Notes: generated by a model not told the origin, from the letters alone. A stretch of DNA of 16,576 nt from JBKJZO01 sp046715235 (GCA_046715235.1 JBKJZO010000079.1:1-16576); one strand, 5' to 3'. Shown: positions 8,259-15,315, counted from the first letter of the stretch. Translations and numbers: made by a program.

Positions 8259-9479
8259 CTAGACGGTGATGCGGTAGACCGGGCCATCGAGGGTGAGCAC
8301 GTACATCTCCCCCGCCGCGTCGACGCCGAACGACGAGATGCTGCCGGTGCCGAACACCTTCGCCGGCTTCCCCAGACCCGACCCTGCGACCGCGGCGGCG
8401 AAGACTTCGCCGCTGCAGAAGTCGCCGTAGAGGTAGTGCCCGCGCAGCTCCGCCACCGTTCCGGCGTACACCGCGCCGCCGATCACCGTGCATCGACCGG
8501 CGTCGTGCCCATAGACAAGTGCCGGTTCGATCAACGGCGCGCCCGGGGTGAGCAGCCGCCGTTCCTTGAACAGTTCCTTGCCTTCGAAGACGCTCCAGCC
8601 GTAGTTAGCTCCCCGCGTGTGCGGGTACGGCGTCACGTTGATCTCTTCGGCGCTGCCCTGGCCGACGTCGGCGAGATAGAGCACGTCGTTGGCGTCGAAC
8701 GCGAAGCGCCACGGGTTGCGCAGGCCGAACGCCCAGATCTCGGGCCTGGCGCCGGCGCGCCCGACGAACGGGTTGTCGGCCGGGATGCCGTACGCCTCTC
8801 CGCCGGAGGGACGCGGGTCGATGCGCAGGAGCTTGCCGAGCAGGTCGCCGAGATCCTGTGACCGGTTGTCGGGGTCACCGCCCGACCCCCCATCGCCAAG
8901 ACCCACCAGCAGCATGCCCGCGGAGTCGAAGAGCAACAGACCGCCGTTGTGGTTGGGGAACGGCTGGGCGACACCGAGCAGCTCACGGCGCGTCGACGGG
9001 TCGATCCGGTCACCAGCGCCGCGCTGATACTCGACGACGCGGCTGTCGCCATCTAGGTCCGTGTAGCAGACGTAGACCAGCCCGTCGTCGGCGTACCGGG
9101 GCGAGAAAGCCAGTGACAGCAGGCCTCGCTCGCCGCCGGCGGTCACCGAATCGCTGAGGTCGAGGAACGGCTCAGGTCGTACGACGCCCGCGTCGACGAC
9201 CTTTACCAGCCCGGCCTGCTCGACTACGTAGAGCCGCTCGTCACCGGCCGGCGCGGTGAGGTAGACCGGCGCTTCGAACGCCGCGACCTGCTCGAGGCGC
9301 GGTGTGCCCGGACGAGCCGGAGCCGTCGTACTCGCGGTGGTACTCGCGGCCGGCGGCGTGCTCGCACTCGCCGACGGCGCGGGCGCCCCGGAAACCGACG
9401 TCGCAGGCGCGGGCGCTCTCGCGTCGCCGCTGCAGGCGACGACCGTCAGCACGATTGCGACCAAAGCGACGCGGCGCAT
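8259..9479 (-). CDS. Lipoprotein, PQQ-dependent sugar dehydrogenase family (GSDH/YliI-like)
   Basis: About 406 residues from the ATG at 9479. The N-terminus MRRVALVAIVLTVVAC is a type II signal with lipobox VVAC and lipidated C16, followed by an Ala/Ser/Thr/Pro linker to about residue 58. The rest is a six-bladed propeller of the glucose/sorbosone dehydrogenase family. The active-site NHNGG is at 176-180 (H177 the likely general base), GLGDGG at about 193-198, RNPWRF at 254-259, DVGQGSAEEIN from 271, NYGW at 292 and GHD near 324-326. It would oxidise aldose sugars at the outer face of the membrane using PQQ. No PQQ biosynthesis gene is in the window. The frame extends upstream to 9605, but that overlaps the divergent gene and lacks the lipobox logic. 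No strong Shine-Dalgarno is seen. Confidence 0.87.
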   Translation of the reverse strand: MRRVALVAIVLTVVACSGDARAPAPATSVSGAPAPSASASTPPAASTTASTTAPARPGTPRLEQVAAFEAPVYLTAPAGDERLYVVEQAGLVKVVDAGVVRPEPFLDLSDSVTAGGERGLLSLAFSPRYADDGLVYVCYTDLDGDSRVVEYQRGAGDRIDPSTRRELLGVAQPFPNHNGGLLLFDSAGMLLVGLGDGGSGGDPDNRSQDLGDLLGKLLRIDPRPSGGEAYGIPADNPFVGRAGARPEIWAFGLRNPWRFAFDANDVLYLADVGQGSAEEINVTPYPHTRGANYGWSVFEGKELFKERRLLTPGAPLIEPALVYGHDAGRCTVIGGAVYAGTVAELRGHYLYGDFCSGEVFAAAVAGSGLGKPAKVFGTGSISSFGVDAAGEMYVLTLDGPVYRITV

Positions 9480-9520
9480 CTGTTCATCGTCACACGCACC
9501 GGCCGATCCCGGCGCCCTCC

Positions 9521-9526
9521 TAGACT
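9521..9526 (+). promoter_or_regulatory. Candidate -10 element of the PPOX gene
   Basis: TAGACT fits TANNNT and lies 38 bases upstream of the ATG at 9564, in the 84-base gap between divergent genes. A leader of about 30 bases would carry the GAGGAG site (9554-9559). No clear -35 is present. Confidence 0.3.
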
Positions 9527-9563
9527 CGGGCCGCCCACCGCCGTCGTGCACTCGAGGAGTGGC

Positions 9564-9974
9564 ATGGAGATCGACGAGGCCCGTGATTTCCTGCGCACCC
9601 ATCACCGCGCGGTGCTCGCGACTTACCGGCGCGACGGCCGCGCGCAGCAGTCACCGGTCCTCGCCGCGGTGGACGCTGACGGCTTCGTCGTCGTGAGCAC
9701 TCCCCAGACGTCGATCAAGACACGCAACGTCCGTCGCAATCCGCGGGTGACCCTGTGCGTCCTCAGCGACACCTTCTTCGGGGACTGGCTGTACGTCGAC
9801 GGGCAGGCCGCGATCGTCGGCCTCCCGGACGCGATGGAACCGCTTATCGACTACTACCGGCGGACGGCCGGCGAGCATCCCGACTGGGACGACTACCGGG
9901 CGGCGATGGTGCGCGACGAGCGGGTACTGCTGCGGATCACGATCGAGCGCGCGGGACCAGACCGCAGCGGATGA
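9564..9974 (+). CDS. PPOX-class (pyridoxamine 5'-phosphate oxidase-like, probably F420-dependent) oxidoreductase
   Basis: A 136-residue split-barrel flavin/deazaflavin protein. The signature begins with ARDFLRTHHRAVLATYRRDG (the residues after the start), then SPVLAAVDADGFVVVSTPQ, KTRNVRRNPRVTLCVL, and GDWLYVDGQAAIVG. These match the short PPOX-class F420-dependent oxidoreductase proteins of actinobacteria, where the conserved Lys/Arg/Asn residues contact the cofactor phosphate. The actual cofactor (F420, FMN or haem) cannot be decided by eye. The ATG at 9564 is preferred over 9546 because GAGGAG (9554-9559) lies four bases upstream. It diverges from the PQQ lipoprotein gene and converges on the secreted FN3 gene, whose stop is 25 bases away. 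The protein is cytoplasmic. Confidence 0.82.
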   Translation: MEIDEARDFLRTHHRAVLATYRRDGRAQQSPVLAAVDADGFVVVSTPQTSIKTRNVRRNPRVTLCVLSDTFFGDWLYVDGQAAIVGLPDAMEPLIDYYRRTAGEHPDWDDYRAAMVRDERVLLRITIERAGPDRSG

Positions 9975-9999
9975 CGCGATCCCGCGGCAGCAACGACCG

Positions 10000-11604
10000 T
10001 CAGCGGATGACGTTGATCGTGATCGGCTGGCTCGTCGACGGCGCGACGGTGGCCGTGCCGGCGAACACCCAGCGGTACGTCGCCGACGACAGTGGCCGGA
10101 CGTTGAAGTGGACCGTGCCGCGGGATACGACCCTCCTCGTACGGACGGACTTCGAGGTAATCGCACCGAGGTTGACCCAGCTCTTGCCCGCTCGCCGCTG
10201 CAGCACGAGCCGCAATCCGTCGGTGCGCACGTACTTGCCGCCGCGCAACGTGCTCACATAGCCCGTCAGCGCGCCCACGCTGCCGCGCCTGATCCGGGTG
10301 GTTGCGCTGATGGTGATGTTGGAAGCGGCTCGCCGGGCAGCGGCCTGCCTCGGTAGCGGCTCGATCGGCGTGATCGGATTTGCCGGAGGCAGCACGACGA
10401 TGGGCACCACGATCGGAGGCACCGCGACGAACACTGGGGGTTCCGGCGGAGGCGGTGGTGGGGGCACGCTGGTGGTGCTGCCGGTGAGCCGCGTCGTCAC
10501 GCCGTCGCCGGACTCGTTGACAGGCGTGACCGACACGTCGTACGCCGAGCTGGGTCGCAAGCCAGTCATCGTCGCCGGGCTGGTGCCGAGCGGCCAGTGC
10601 GGCGCGGTGGTCCGCCAGGTGCGTCCAGTGCCCGTTTCGACCCAGCCGATCTTGTAGCCGGTGATCGACGTGTCGGGCACCGGACCGGAAGCCGAGAAAC
10701 GCGGCCGGGGCGCCGTCCAGGCCACCCTCAAACTGTCCGGCGTCGCGTCGAACAGCGTCATGGACGAGACGGCGTCGGGCAGGGGCGGAGTCACCTTGAT
10801 CGTCTTCGTGGCGACTCGACCAGCGAGATCCAGGCTGAAGACAACCTCGGGGACGTGCGCGGCGATGCCGCCGCCTCTCCAGGAATGCCATTCGTCGTCA
10901 CAGAAGATCTTGAACGTCGGGTTGGCCATCGAGACGACTGGCGACACTCGCCCGAGGCGCCCGTTGAACGCCGGCGCGCACCGGTAGCGGTAGGCGACCT
11001 CGATGTTCTCCTTGAAGTTCGGGCTCCGCAGGATCGCGGTGTCGGTGAGGATCTCGATCTCGGTGGACTCCGGCGGCAGGATCTCGATCGCCTTCGTGTC
11101 CGACACCGCATCCTTCACCGGCTTCTGGACCGCATCTTCCGATTTCGTCTCGAGCGCGACCGTCACTATGGCCGGGCCGGACGTGAAGTACTCGAAGGGG
11201 CTCTTCACCGGGTCCTGGTCGTCGGCGATGCTGCGCGCGATCGTCGTCGCCTTCTGCGGTTCACCGGTGCAGTCGATGGCGCCGCCGTACGTCTTCGGGT
11301 CCGGTGGCTTCGGCGGCAGGTAGGGCTCAGCGAACCGGCCGTCCGTGAAATAGCCGGGCAGCCCGGCGTACGGCAGGTACCCGGTCGCGCCCAGCGGACA
11401 GGTGACCAGGACCGGGATCTGAATGGTCGTCCCGTCGAGGACACCGTCACCGAAGGCGTACGGCGTCGCGTCGCCGTCGATGACGATCTCGTACGGCGGC
11501 GGCTCCGGCGGCTCCGGCGCCGCCGAAGCGGGAGTCACCGTGACGCCGGAGAGCAGCATCGCGAGGGCAATCGTCGACCGGACGAACCGACGGTTCGCCT
11601 TCAT
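10000..11604 (-). CDS. Secreted modular protein with fibronectin type III domain, paralogue A
   Basis: About 534 residues. A Sec signal (MKANRRFVRSTIALAMLL, cleavage after ASA near residue 28) is followed by: an N-terminal module (about 38-150) with Cys 69 and 112; a second, apparently related module (about 178-272) with Cys 209 and 235; a fibronectin type III domain (about 275-378, with SITGYKIGW and LRPSSAYDVSVTPVNESGDG); a Pro-rich linker (about 380-420); and a C-terminal beta domain (about 428-534) with LRGGKYVR, RLVLQRR and TYRWVFAGTATVAP. The Cys pairs probably form disulfides. No LPxTG, membrane anchor or enzyme motif is seen, so it is probably a cell-surface or secreted binding protein. 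The ATG at 11604 is chosen for its signal peptide; upstream extension to 11700 looks non-coding. Function is unknown. A closely similar paralogue lies upstream. Confidence 0.85.
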   Translation of the reverse strand: MKANRRFVRSTIALAMLLSGVTVTPASAAPEPPEPPPYEIVIDGDATPYAFGDGVLDGTTIQIPVLVTCPLGATGYLPYAGLPGYFTDGRFAEPYLPPKPPDPKTYGGAIDCTGEPQKATTIARSIADDQDPVKSPFEYFTSGPAIVTVALETKSEDAVQKPVKDAVSDTKAIEILPPESTEIEILTDTAILRSPNFKENIEVAYRYRCAPAFNGRLGRVSPVVSMANPTFKIFCDDEWHSWRGGGIAAHVPEVVFSLDLAGRVATKTIKVTPPLPDAVSSMTLFDATPDSLRVAWTAPRPRFSASGPVPDTSITGYKIGWVETGTGRTWRTTAPHWPLGTSPATMTGLRPSSAYDVSVTPVNESGDGVTTRLTGSTTSVPPPPPPPEPPVFVAVPPIVVPIVVLPPANPITPIEPLPRQAAARRAASNITISATTRIRRGSVGALTGYVSTLRGGKYVRTDGLRLVLQRRAGKSWVNLGAITSKSVRTRRVVSRGTVHFNVRPLSSATYRWVFAGTATVAPSTSQPITINVIR

Positions 11605-11921
11605 AGACGCTTGTCCTGTCTGCCGGGGAAGTGCGAGACACGGCTGGGGGAAGAGCCGGGACGAGCTGAGGTACCGCGCGAGTCTTTCATCCCGATTCAC
11701 GCAGTGGCAGACCTAGTTTCAGTTCTCGACGGTGCGCCACGGACCCATCACGTGGGGTCACGACAATCAGCGCGAAACGCCCAAAGCGGGGTTGCCAACG
11801 TGGTAGGTGATGACCCTGGTGTTAGTGAGAGTGTTGTGACTCGGACGAGAACAGCTCAGATTGGCCCCTGGTTGCACGCGAAATCTGGCTCACGCGGAGC
11901 CCCACTTTTGGGCCTAACGAG
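11605..11921. other. 317-base intergenic region between the two FN3 paralogues
   Basis: There is no supported gene here. Next to the downstream start, GCAGACAGG (11615-11623, minus strand) is identical to the leader of the other paralogue. An imperfect palindrome GGACCC-ATCACGTG-GGGTCA lies at about 11741-11760. The part nearest paralogue B holds a weak hairpin. The stretch around 11700-11860 is less GC-rich than the coding DNA, consistent with a promoter for paralogue A on the minus strand, but I cannot place a convincing -10/-35 pair. Confidence 0.5.
11898..11915 (-). terminator. Weak hairpin just after paralogue B
   Basis: AG-CCC and GGG-CT arms around ACTTTT, with one C-C mismatch, begin seven bases after the minus-strand stop of paralogue B. 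The loop, not the tail, contains the A/T run. Possible but weak terminator. Confidence 0.2.
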
Positions 11922-13583
11922 TCAGCGAATGACCGTCACCGTGATGGGTTTGCTGATGGCTGGTGCCACGGTGCTGGTGCCCGCGAAGACCCACCGATAC
12001 GTCGTCGTCTTCGACGGCCGCAGGTTGAGATTCACCGACCCATGCAGCCGTCCGGCCCGCGCGCCCTTCGACGTCGCCGGCGCCACGTTGACCCACTTCC
12101 TGCCATCCAGACGCTGCAGCACGACGCGCAGGCCGCTGGCCCGCACGTACTTGCCGCCCCGAAGCGTGGTGAGCATCCCGGAGAAACCCGCGGCACCGCC
12201 CCGGCGTACCCGCTGCGTCGCAACAATCGTGATGCGCGACGGGATCCGCGAGATGAGCGACGGCAGTACGGCGACGTTCGTCAGCACGGGCGCCGGCGGC
12301 GGCGTAGTGACCTGAGGCAGGACCACGACCGGCGGAGTCACCGGTGTCGTGACCTGGGGCAGGACCACGACCGGCGGAGTCACCGGTGTCGTGGCGAAGA
12401 TCGGCTGCGCCGGTGGTGCGAGCGGTGGCGCGACGATTGCGGGCGGCGGCCCCACCACGGGTGGCGTCGACGGTGGTGCTGGAGGCGGCCCTACGACGTC
12501 CGGTGTGGTGCTGTAGGACCGCGTGGTCGCCGGTCCATCTCCTGATGCGTTCACCGGGATGACCCACACCGTGTAGAGGGTGTTGGGCAGCAGGCCGGTC
12601 AAAGTCACCGGGCTGTAGCTCAGCGGCCAGTGCGGCGACTCGGTCTCCCAGCCTCGACCGGTGCTCGCCTCGATCCACCCGACCTTGTAGCCCGTGATCG
12701 ACGTGTCGGGCACCGGTCCCAACGCGCCTTCACGTGGCGGAGGAGCGCTCCACGCGACTTGCATTGTGTACGCGGTCGCGTGAGACAACGTCATGAACCC
12801 AACCGCGTCCGGCAGAGCGGGGGTCACCTTGATGATCCGGGCTACATGACGACCAGGAAGCTCTGCTCGAACCACGATCTCGCCGACATGGGCCGAAACA
12901 GCGGAGTAGCTAGCCGACTGCCAGCTTCCGCTGCAGGTGAGGTCGAAGAGGGGCGCGGCGTGCGAAACGACTGGGTAGATATAGCCCCGTTGTCCGTCGT
13001 ATTCCGCCGCGCACCGATAGCCCATCACAACCTCGATCCGCGGCTTCCACATCGGACTCTGAAGGATCGCCTCGCTGGTGTGAATGACGATCTCAGTCGC
13101 TGGAGAGGGGAGGACCTCGATCGCCGCGCTGGCTTCAGCGACGGTCTCCGCGGCGATCAGGATGACCTTCGCCGTCGCCGGCCCGGGCGTGAAGTACTGG
13201 TACGGATGGGTGCTGGGGTCCTGGTTGCGCCCGACTGAGCGCGCGATCGTGCTGGCTGTCTGGAAGGAACCTGTGCACGAGATCTGGCCCCCGTAGGTGG
13301 CCGGCCCCGTATGCGCCGGAAGGTACGGCTCTGCGAACCTCCCGTCGGTGAAGTAACCCGGCAGGCCGGCAAAGGGGACGTAGGCGCTGGTCCCGGCGGG
13401 ACATCTGACGATCACGGGGATCTGGACAGTCGTGCCGTCCGCTATGCCCCCGTAGGCGTATGGAGTCGCGTCGCCTGCGACATAGATCTCGTAACCAGGT
13501 GCTGCTTTTGCTGGTGCAGCGGTCAGGCCCCACGAGAACATCCCGCTGACTAGCGCGAACGCAAACAATCGGCTGGTTCTCAT
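11922..13583 (-). CDS. Secreted modular protein with fibronectin type III domain, paralogue B
   Basis: A 553-residue protein with the same architecture as paralogue A: Sec signal MRTSRLFAFALVSGMFSW with cleavage after AKA near residue 27; module 1 (about 31-142, Cys 61 and 103); module 2 (about 163-254, Cys 191 and 217); FN3 domain (about 256-360); long Pro/Val/Thr linker (361-432); C-terminal beta domain (about 445-553). Blocks identical to paralogue A include GLPGYFTDGRFAEPYLP, GPVPDTSITGYK and LRGGKYVR. The linker is longer because it contains an exact 14-residue duplication (see 12307-12390). AGGGA lies about seven bases upstream of the ATG. It has no anchor motif or catalytic signature, so a surface or extracellular adhesion or scaffold role is only inferred. 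The tandem position and same strand indicate gene duplication. Confidence 0.85.
   Translation of the reverse strand: MRTSRLFAFALVSGMFSWGLTAAPAKAAPGYEIYVAGDATPYAYGGIADGTTVQIPVIVRCPAGTSAYVPFAGLPGYFTDGRFAEPYLPAHTGPATYGGQISCTGSFQTASTIARSVGRNQDPSTHPYQYFTPGPATAKVILIAAETVAEASAAIEVLPSPATEIVIHTSEAILQSPMWKPRIEVVMGYRCAAEYDGQRGYIYPVVSHAAPLFDLTCSGSWQSASYSAVSAHVGEIVVRAELPGRHVARIIKVTPALPDAVGFMTLSHATAYTMQVAWSAPPPREGALGPVPDTSITGYKVGWIEASTGRGWETESPHWPLSYSPVTLTGLLPNTLYTVWVIPVNASGDGPATTRSYSTTPDVVGPPPAPPSTPPVVGPPPAIVAPPLAPPAQPIFATTPVTPPVVVLPQVTTPVTPPVVVLPQVTTPPPAPVLTNVAVLPSLISRIPSRITIVATQRVRRGGAAGFSGMLTTLRGGKYVRASGLRVVLQRLDGRKWVNVAPATSKGARAGRLHGSVNLNLRPSKTTTYRWVFAGTSTVAPAISKPITVTVIR
12307..12390 (-). repeat. 42-bp tandem repeat, two copies, in the Pro-rich linker
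   Basis: Units 12307-12348 and 12349-12390 differ at a single base. Each encodes 14 residues, so the linker reads TTPVTPPVVVLPQV twice. The length keeps frame. It is the main length difference between the linkers of paralogues B and A and is a likely site of slippage between strains. Confidence 0.9.
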
Positions 13584-13591
13584 TGGCTGTC

Positions 13592-13600
13592 CCTGTCTGC
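13592..13600 (-). promoter_or_regulatory. Leader element shared by both FN3 paralogues
   Basis: GCAGACAGG ends eight bases before the ATG of paralogue B and is repeated exactly at 11615-11623 before paralogue A, ten bases from its ATG. GTCTCG also occurs 8-10 bases further upstream in both. The AGG part may serve as the ribosome binding site; the identity shows that the leader was duplicated with the gene. Confidence 0.5.
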
Positions 13601-13751
13601 GATCTCTTCGAGACGCGGCCAGACGTGGACCAACTCAGCCCCCGTCGTTAGGTGGATTGTCACACCCCGTTCAAGTTCCCGTAACCAGAAACCCTTCAAT
13701 TTCGACGGTGAGCGACACGGTCACTACACATGGTTGCGCTATTGCGGAATA

Positions 13752-13770
13752 GATACCCCCCGGGGGTCTC
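13752..13770. promoter_or_regulatory. GC palindrome GATACCCCCcGGGGGTCTC, possible CsoR-type operator
   Basis: ACCCCC and GGGGGT flank a central C at 13761; the flanking GA/TC bases also pair, with one mismatch pair between. C-tract/G-tract palindromes of this shape are typical operators of the CsoR/RcnR family. It lies between the divergent paralogue B and DinB genes, 48 bases upstream of the latter. No csoR or copper gene is in the window, so the assignment is by shape only. Confidence 0.3.
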
Positions 13771-13805
13771 TCGCTGACGGATTCCGCGGCTGTCTCTGAC
13801 CGGCG

Positions 13806-13811
13806 TACGGT
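13806..13811 (+). promoter_or_regulatory. -10 element implying a leaderless DinB/MDMPI mRNA
   Basis: TACGGT fits TANNNT and ends seven bases before the ATG at 13819. No Shine-Dalgarno sequence is found between them. Confidence 0.4.
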
Positions 13812-13818
13812 TGCGCGC

Positions 13819-14445
13819 ATGGATGTCAGGGAGCTGATCGCGGTCGAGCGTCACCGCGCTGCGGATCTCATTGAGAGCCTGACACCGGAGCAGTTGCGTA
13901 CGCCGAGCCTGTGCAGCGAGTGGACAGTGCAGGACGTGGCCGGTCATCTCCTGATGCCGCTCATAACCCCGATGCGCGCGGTCATTGCGCAGACGCTCCG
14001 TAGCGGCCTCGACTTCAACAAGGCGAGCGTCACGCTGTCCAAGGTTGTCGGCGAGCGTCCGGCAGCCGAGATAGCCGCGGGGCTACGCGAGAACGCGCAT
14101 CACCCGTTCACGCCGCCTGGCTCGGGTTACGAGGCGCCCCTCAACGACACCATCGTTCACCAGCAGGACATGCGGCGGCCGCTCGGGCTCAGTACCGACG
14201 TCGCGCCGGAGCCGCTGAAGATCTGCCTCTCGTTTCTGGCGAGCGGCAAGGCCAAAGGCATCGTGCCGAAACGCCGCGTCGCAGGACTGCGCTTCGAAGC
14301 GACCGACGTCGACTGGGGCTTCGGAGCTGGCCCACTCGTCCGGGGTCCCGGCGAGGCAGTACTGCTCGCGATAGCGGGCCGCCTCGTCGCCTTCGACGAC
14401 GTCGAGGGCCCGGGCGTCGCGGTGCTGCGCGGACGGCTGCGCTAG
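13819..14445 (+). CDS. Maleylpyruvate isomerase family, mycothiol-dependent-type DinB protein
   Basis: A 208-residue protein of the MDMPI/DinB-2 helical-bundle group. It opens with the usual helix RELIAVERHRAADLIESLTP, then LCSEWTVQDVAGHLL, in which H43 is the first metal ligand. The second site is NDTIVHQQDMRRPLG, with H114; the residue four before it is D110, where mycothiol-dependent maleylpyruvate isomerase has Glu. A C-terminal SCP2-like beta region follows (from about 145), with RVAGLRFEATDVDWGFGAGP and a closing GPGVAVLRGRLR. Family members are thought to use mycothiol or other thiols, but the substrate here is unknown. It is transcribed alone, converging on the M23 gene 20 bases away. 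Cytoplasmic, no signal peptide. Confidence 0.82.
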   Translation: MDVRELIAVERHRAADLIESLTPEQLRTPSLCSEWTVQDVAGHLLMPLITPMRAVIAQTLRSGLDFNKASVTLSKVVGERPAAEIAAGLRENAHHPFTPPGSGYEAPLNDTIVHQQDMRRPLGLSTDVAPEPLKICLSFLASGKAKGIVPKRRVAGLRFEATDVDWGFGAGPLVRGPGEAVLLAIAGRLVAFDDVEGPGVAVLRGRLR

Positions 14446-14464
14446 GCGGATCGCACGATGCGGG

Positions 14465-15013
14465 CTAGCCGCACGCGGCTTTGACGATGCCGTACGGATC
14501 GACCGGACGACTGCCGGGCAGCAGCTTTTCGAAGTGCAGGTGTGGCGCGGTGGAAGCGGCGTTGCCCGACGTACCGACGCGCCCGATGAGCTGGCCGGCC
14601 GCGACCGTCTGACCGCTCTCGACGAGGTTCGCCGACTGGTGCGCGTAGAAGTACTCGACTCCTGAGTTGGCGCGAAGAGAGATCGACAACCCGCCGCGCC
14701 GATTGCTATAGGCCCTGACGATCACGCCCGGTTCGACGGCGTAGATGGGCGTGCCATAGGGGGCCATGATGTCGATGCCCTGGTGCCGGCGGCCACCGCC
14801 CCGTGCGTCGCCGAACGAGTTGGTCACCTGCCTGCCGGGCCCGACCGGGCAACGGAATCCCGTTGTCTTCGCGCGAGCGCGGGCCGGCTTCGCGGGCGTG
14901 GGTTTGGCGGGTGCATGCGCGCCGGCCGGAACGGCGCCTACGCCTAGCAGCCAACCTGCGCACACGCCTAGGGCGGCGACGCGCATGAGGGCACGGGTGA
15001 CGGAAGAAGACAT
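14465..15013 (-). CDS. Secreted M23-family peptidoglycan endopeptidase (LytM-like)
   Basis: A 182-residue protein. An N-terminal Sec signal (hydrophobic core about 8-28, PAGA cleavage region near 29-33) is followed by an Ala/Lys/Pro linker and a LytM domain. Zinc ligands H77 and D81 lie in RHQGIDI, the catalytic H125 in YFYAHQS, and HLH at 158-160 in APHLHFEK. The full set of M23 catalytic residues is present, so it should be an active metallo-endopeptidase acting on peptidoglycan cross-bridges outside the membrane. GGAGG (15021-15025 on the plus-strand numbering) lies seven bases before the ATG. Expression is probably controlled by the c-di-AMP riboswitch directly upstream, which fits the known link of that riboswitch to wall-remodelling enzymes. 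Confidence 0.92.
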   Translation of the reverse strand: MSSSVTRALMRVAALGVCAGWLLGVGAVPAGAHAPAKPTPAKPARARAKTTGFRCPVGPGRQVTNSFGDARGGGRRHQGIDIMAPYGTPIYAVEPGVIVRAYSNRRGGLSISLRANSGVEYFYAHQSANLVESGQTVAAGQLIGRVGTSGNAASTAPHLHFEKLLPGSRPVDPYGIVKAACG

Positions 15014-15020
15014 GCAAGTA

Positions 15021-15178
15021 CCTCCGCCGCCTGCGAAGTTAGCTGTCGGGTTCGGGCTGGAGGTGCCCGGTCGGCATCAGCCGACTTCACCCCTGGCGAC
15101 AAGTCGCCGGTGGGTTCCCCGCTCCTGCCCAAAGTGATGGAAACAAGCCTTCACGGGACAGGATTCGGCGTCGCGAGG
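15021..15178 (-). ncRNA. c-di-AMP riboswitch (ydaO/yuaA type)
   Basis: Read on the minus strand, the conserved blocks occur in order: CGCCGAATCCTG (about 15170-15159), GGGGAACC (15120-15113), GGGGTGAA (15093-15086), CCCGAACCCGACAGCTAAC (15056-15038) and CGCAGGCG (15035-15028). Between them are perfect hairpins GGCGAC/GTCGCC (15095-15108) and GTCGGC/GCCGAC (15070-15085). This is the ydaO aptamer pattern, known to bind c-di-AMP and usually to turn genes off. The P1 3' strand directly abuts the M23 ribosome binding site. CCTC (15178-15175) could extend P1 by pairing with GAGG of that site, with a 4-base bulge, so translational control is likely; no terminator stem is seen. Confidence 0.9.
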
Positions 15179-15204
15179 CTGCTGCCAGTTAGACAGCACT
15201 ACCC

Positions 15205-15210
15205 AACGTA
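15205..15210 (-). promoter_or_regulatory. Candidate -10 element for the riboswitch transcript
   Basis: TACGTT on the minus strand fits TANNNT and lies about 25-30 bases upstream of the aptamer. No clear -35 is visible 17 bases further upstream. Confidence 0.3.
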
Positions 15211-15286
15211 GTCGGTCTCAGGAGCCGCCGGAGCGCTTTCGGCCTAACTCGTGGGAGACCGGGCGAAAAAGATTTCCTGACTCGCC

Positions 15287-15315
15287 TTGACAGACTTCCT
15301 CAAGTATTCAATAGT
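15287..15315 (+). promoter_or_regulatory. Sigma-70-type promoter of the methyltransferase-DsrE operon
   Basis: A perfect TTGACA (15287-15292) is followed after exactly 17 bases by AATAGT (15310-15315, four of six consensus bases). This is the best -35 in the window. Transcription would begin near 15322, inside the right arm of the palindrome at 15301-15330, so a bound repressor would block initiation. Confidence 0.65.

Noticed and set aside
6923..8287. 454-codon minus-strand open frame across the M1 peptidase and DUF4287 genes
   Set aside because: It runs antisense to two supported genes and through the inverted repeat; low-complexity Arg/Ala/Val sequence.
10597..12315. 572-codon plus-strand open frame across both FN3 genes
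   Set aside because: Antisense shadow rich in Arg; it spans two genes and their intergenic region.
14459..14473. TGCGG-GCTAG-CCGCA hairpin between the DinB and M23 genes as a bidirectional terminator
   Set aside because: Only five pairs, it includes the M23 stop codon and has no T-tract; too weak to list as a feature.
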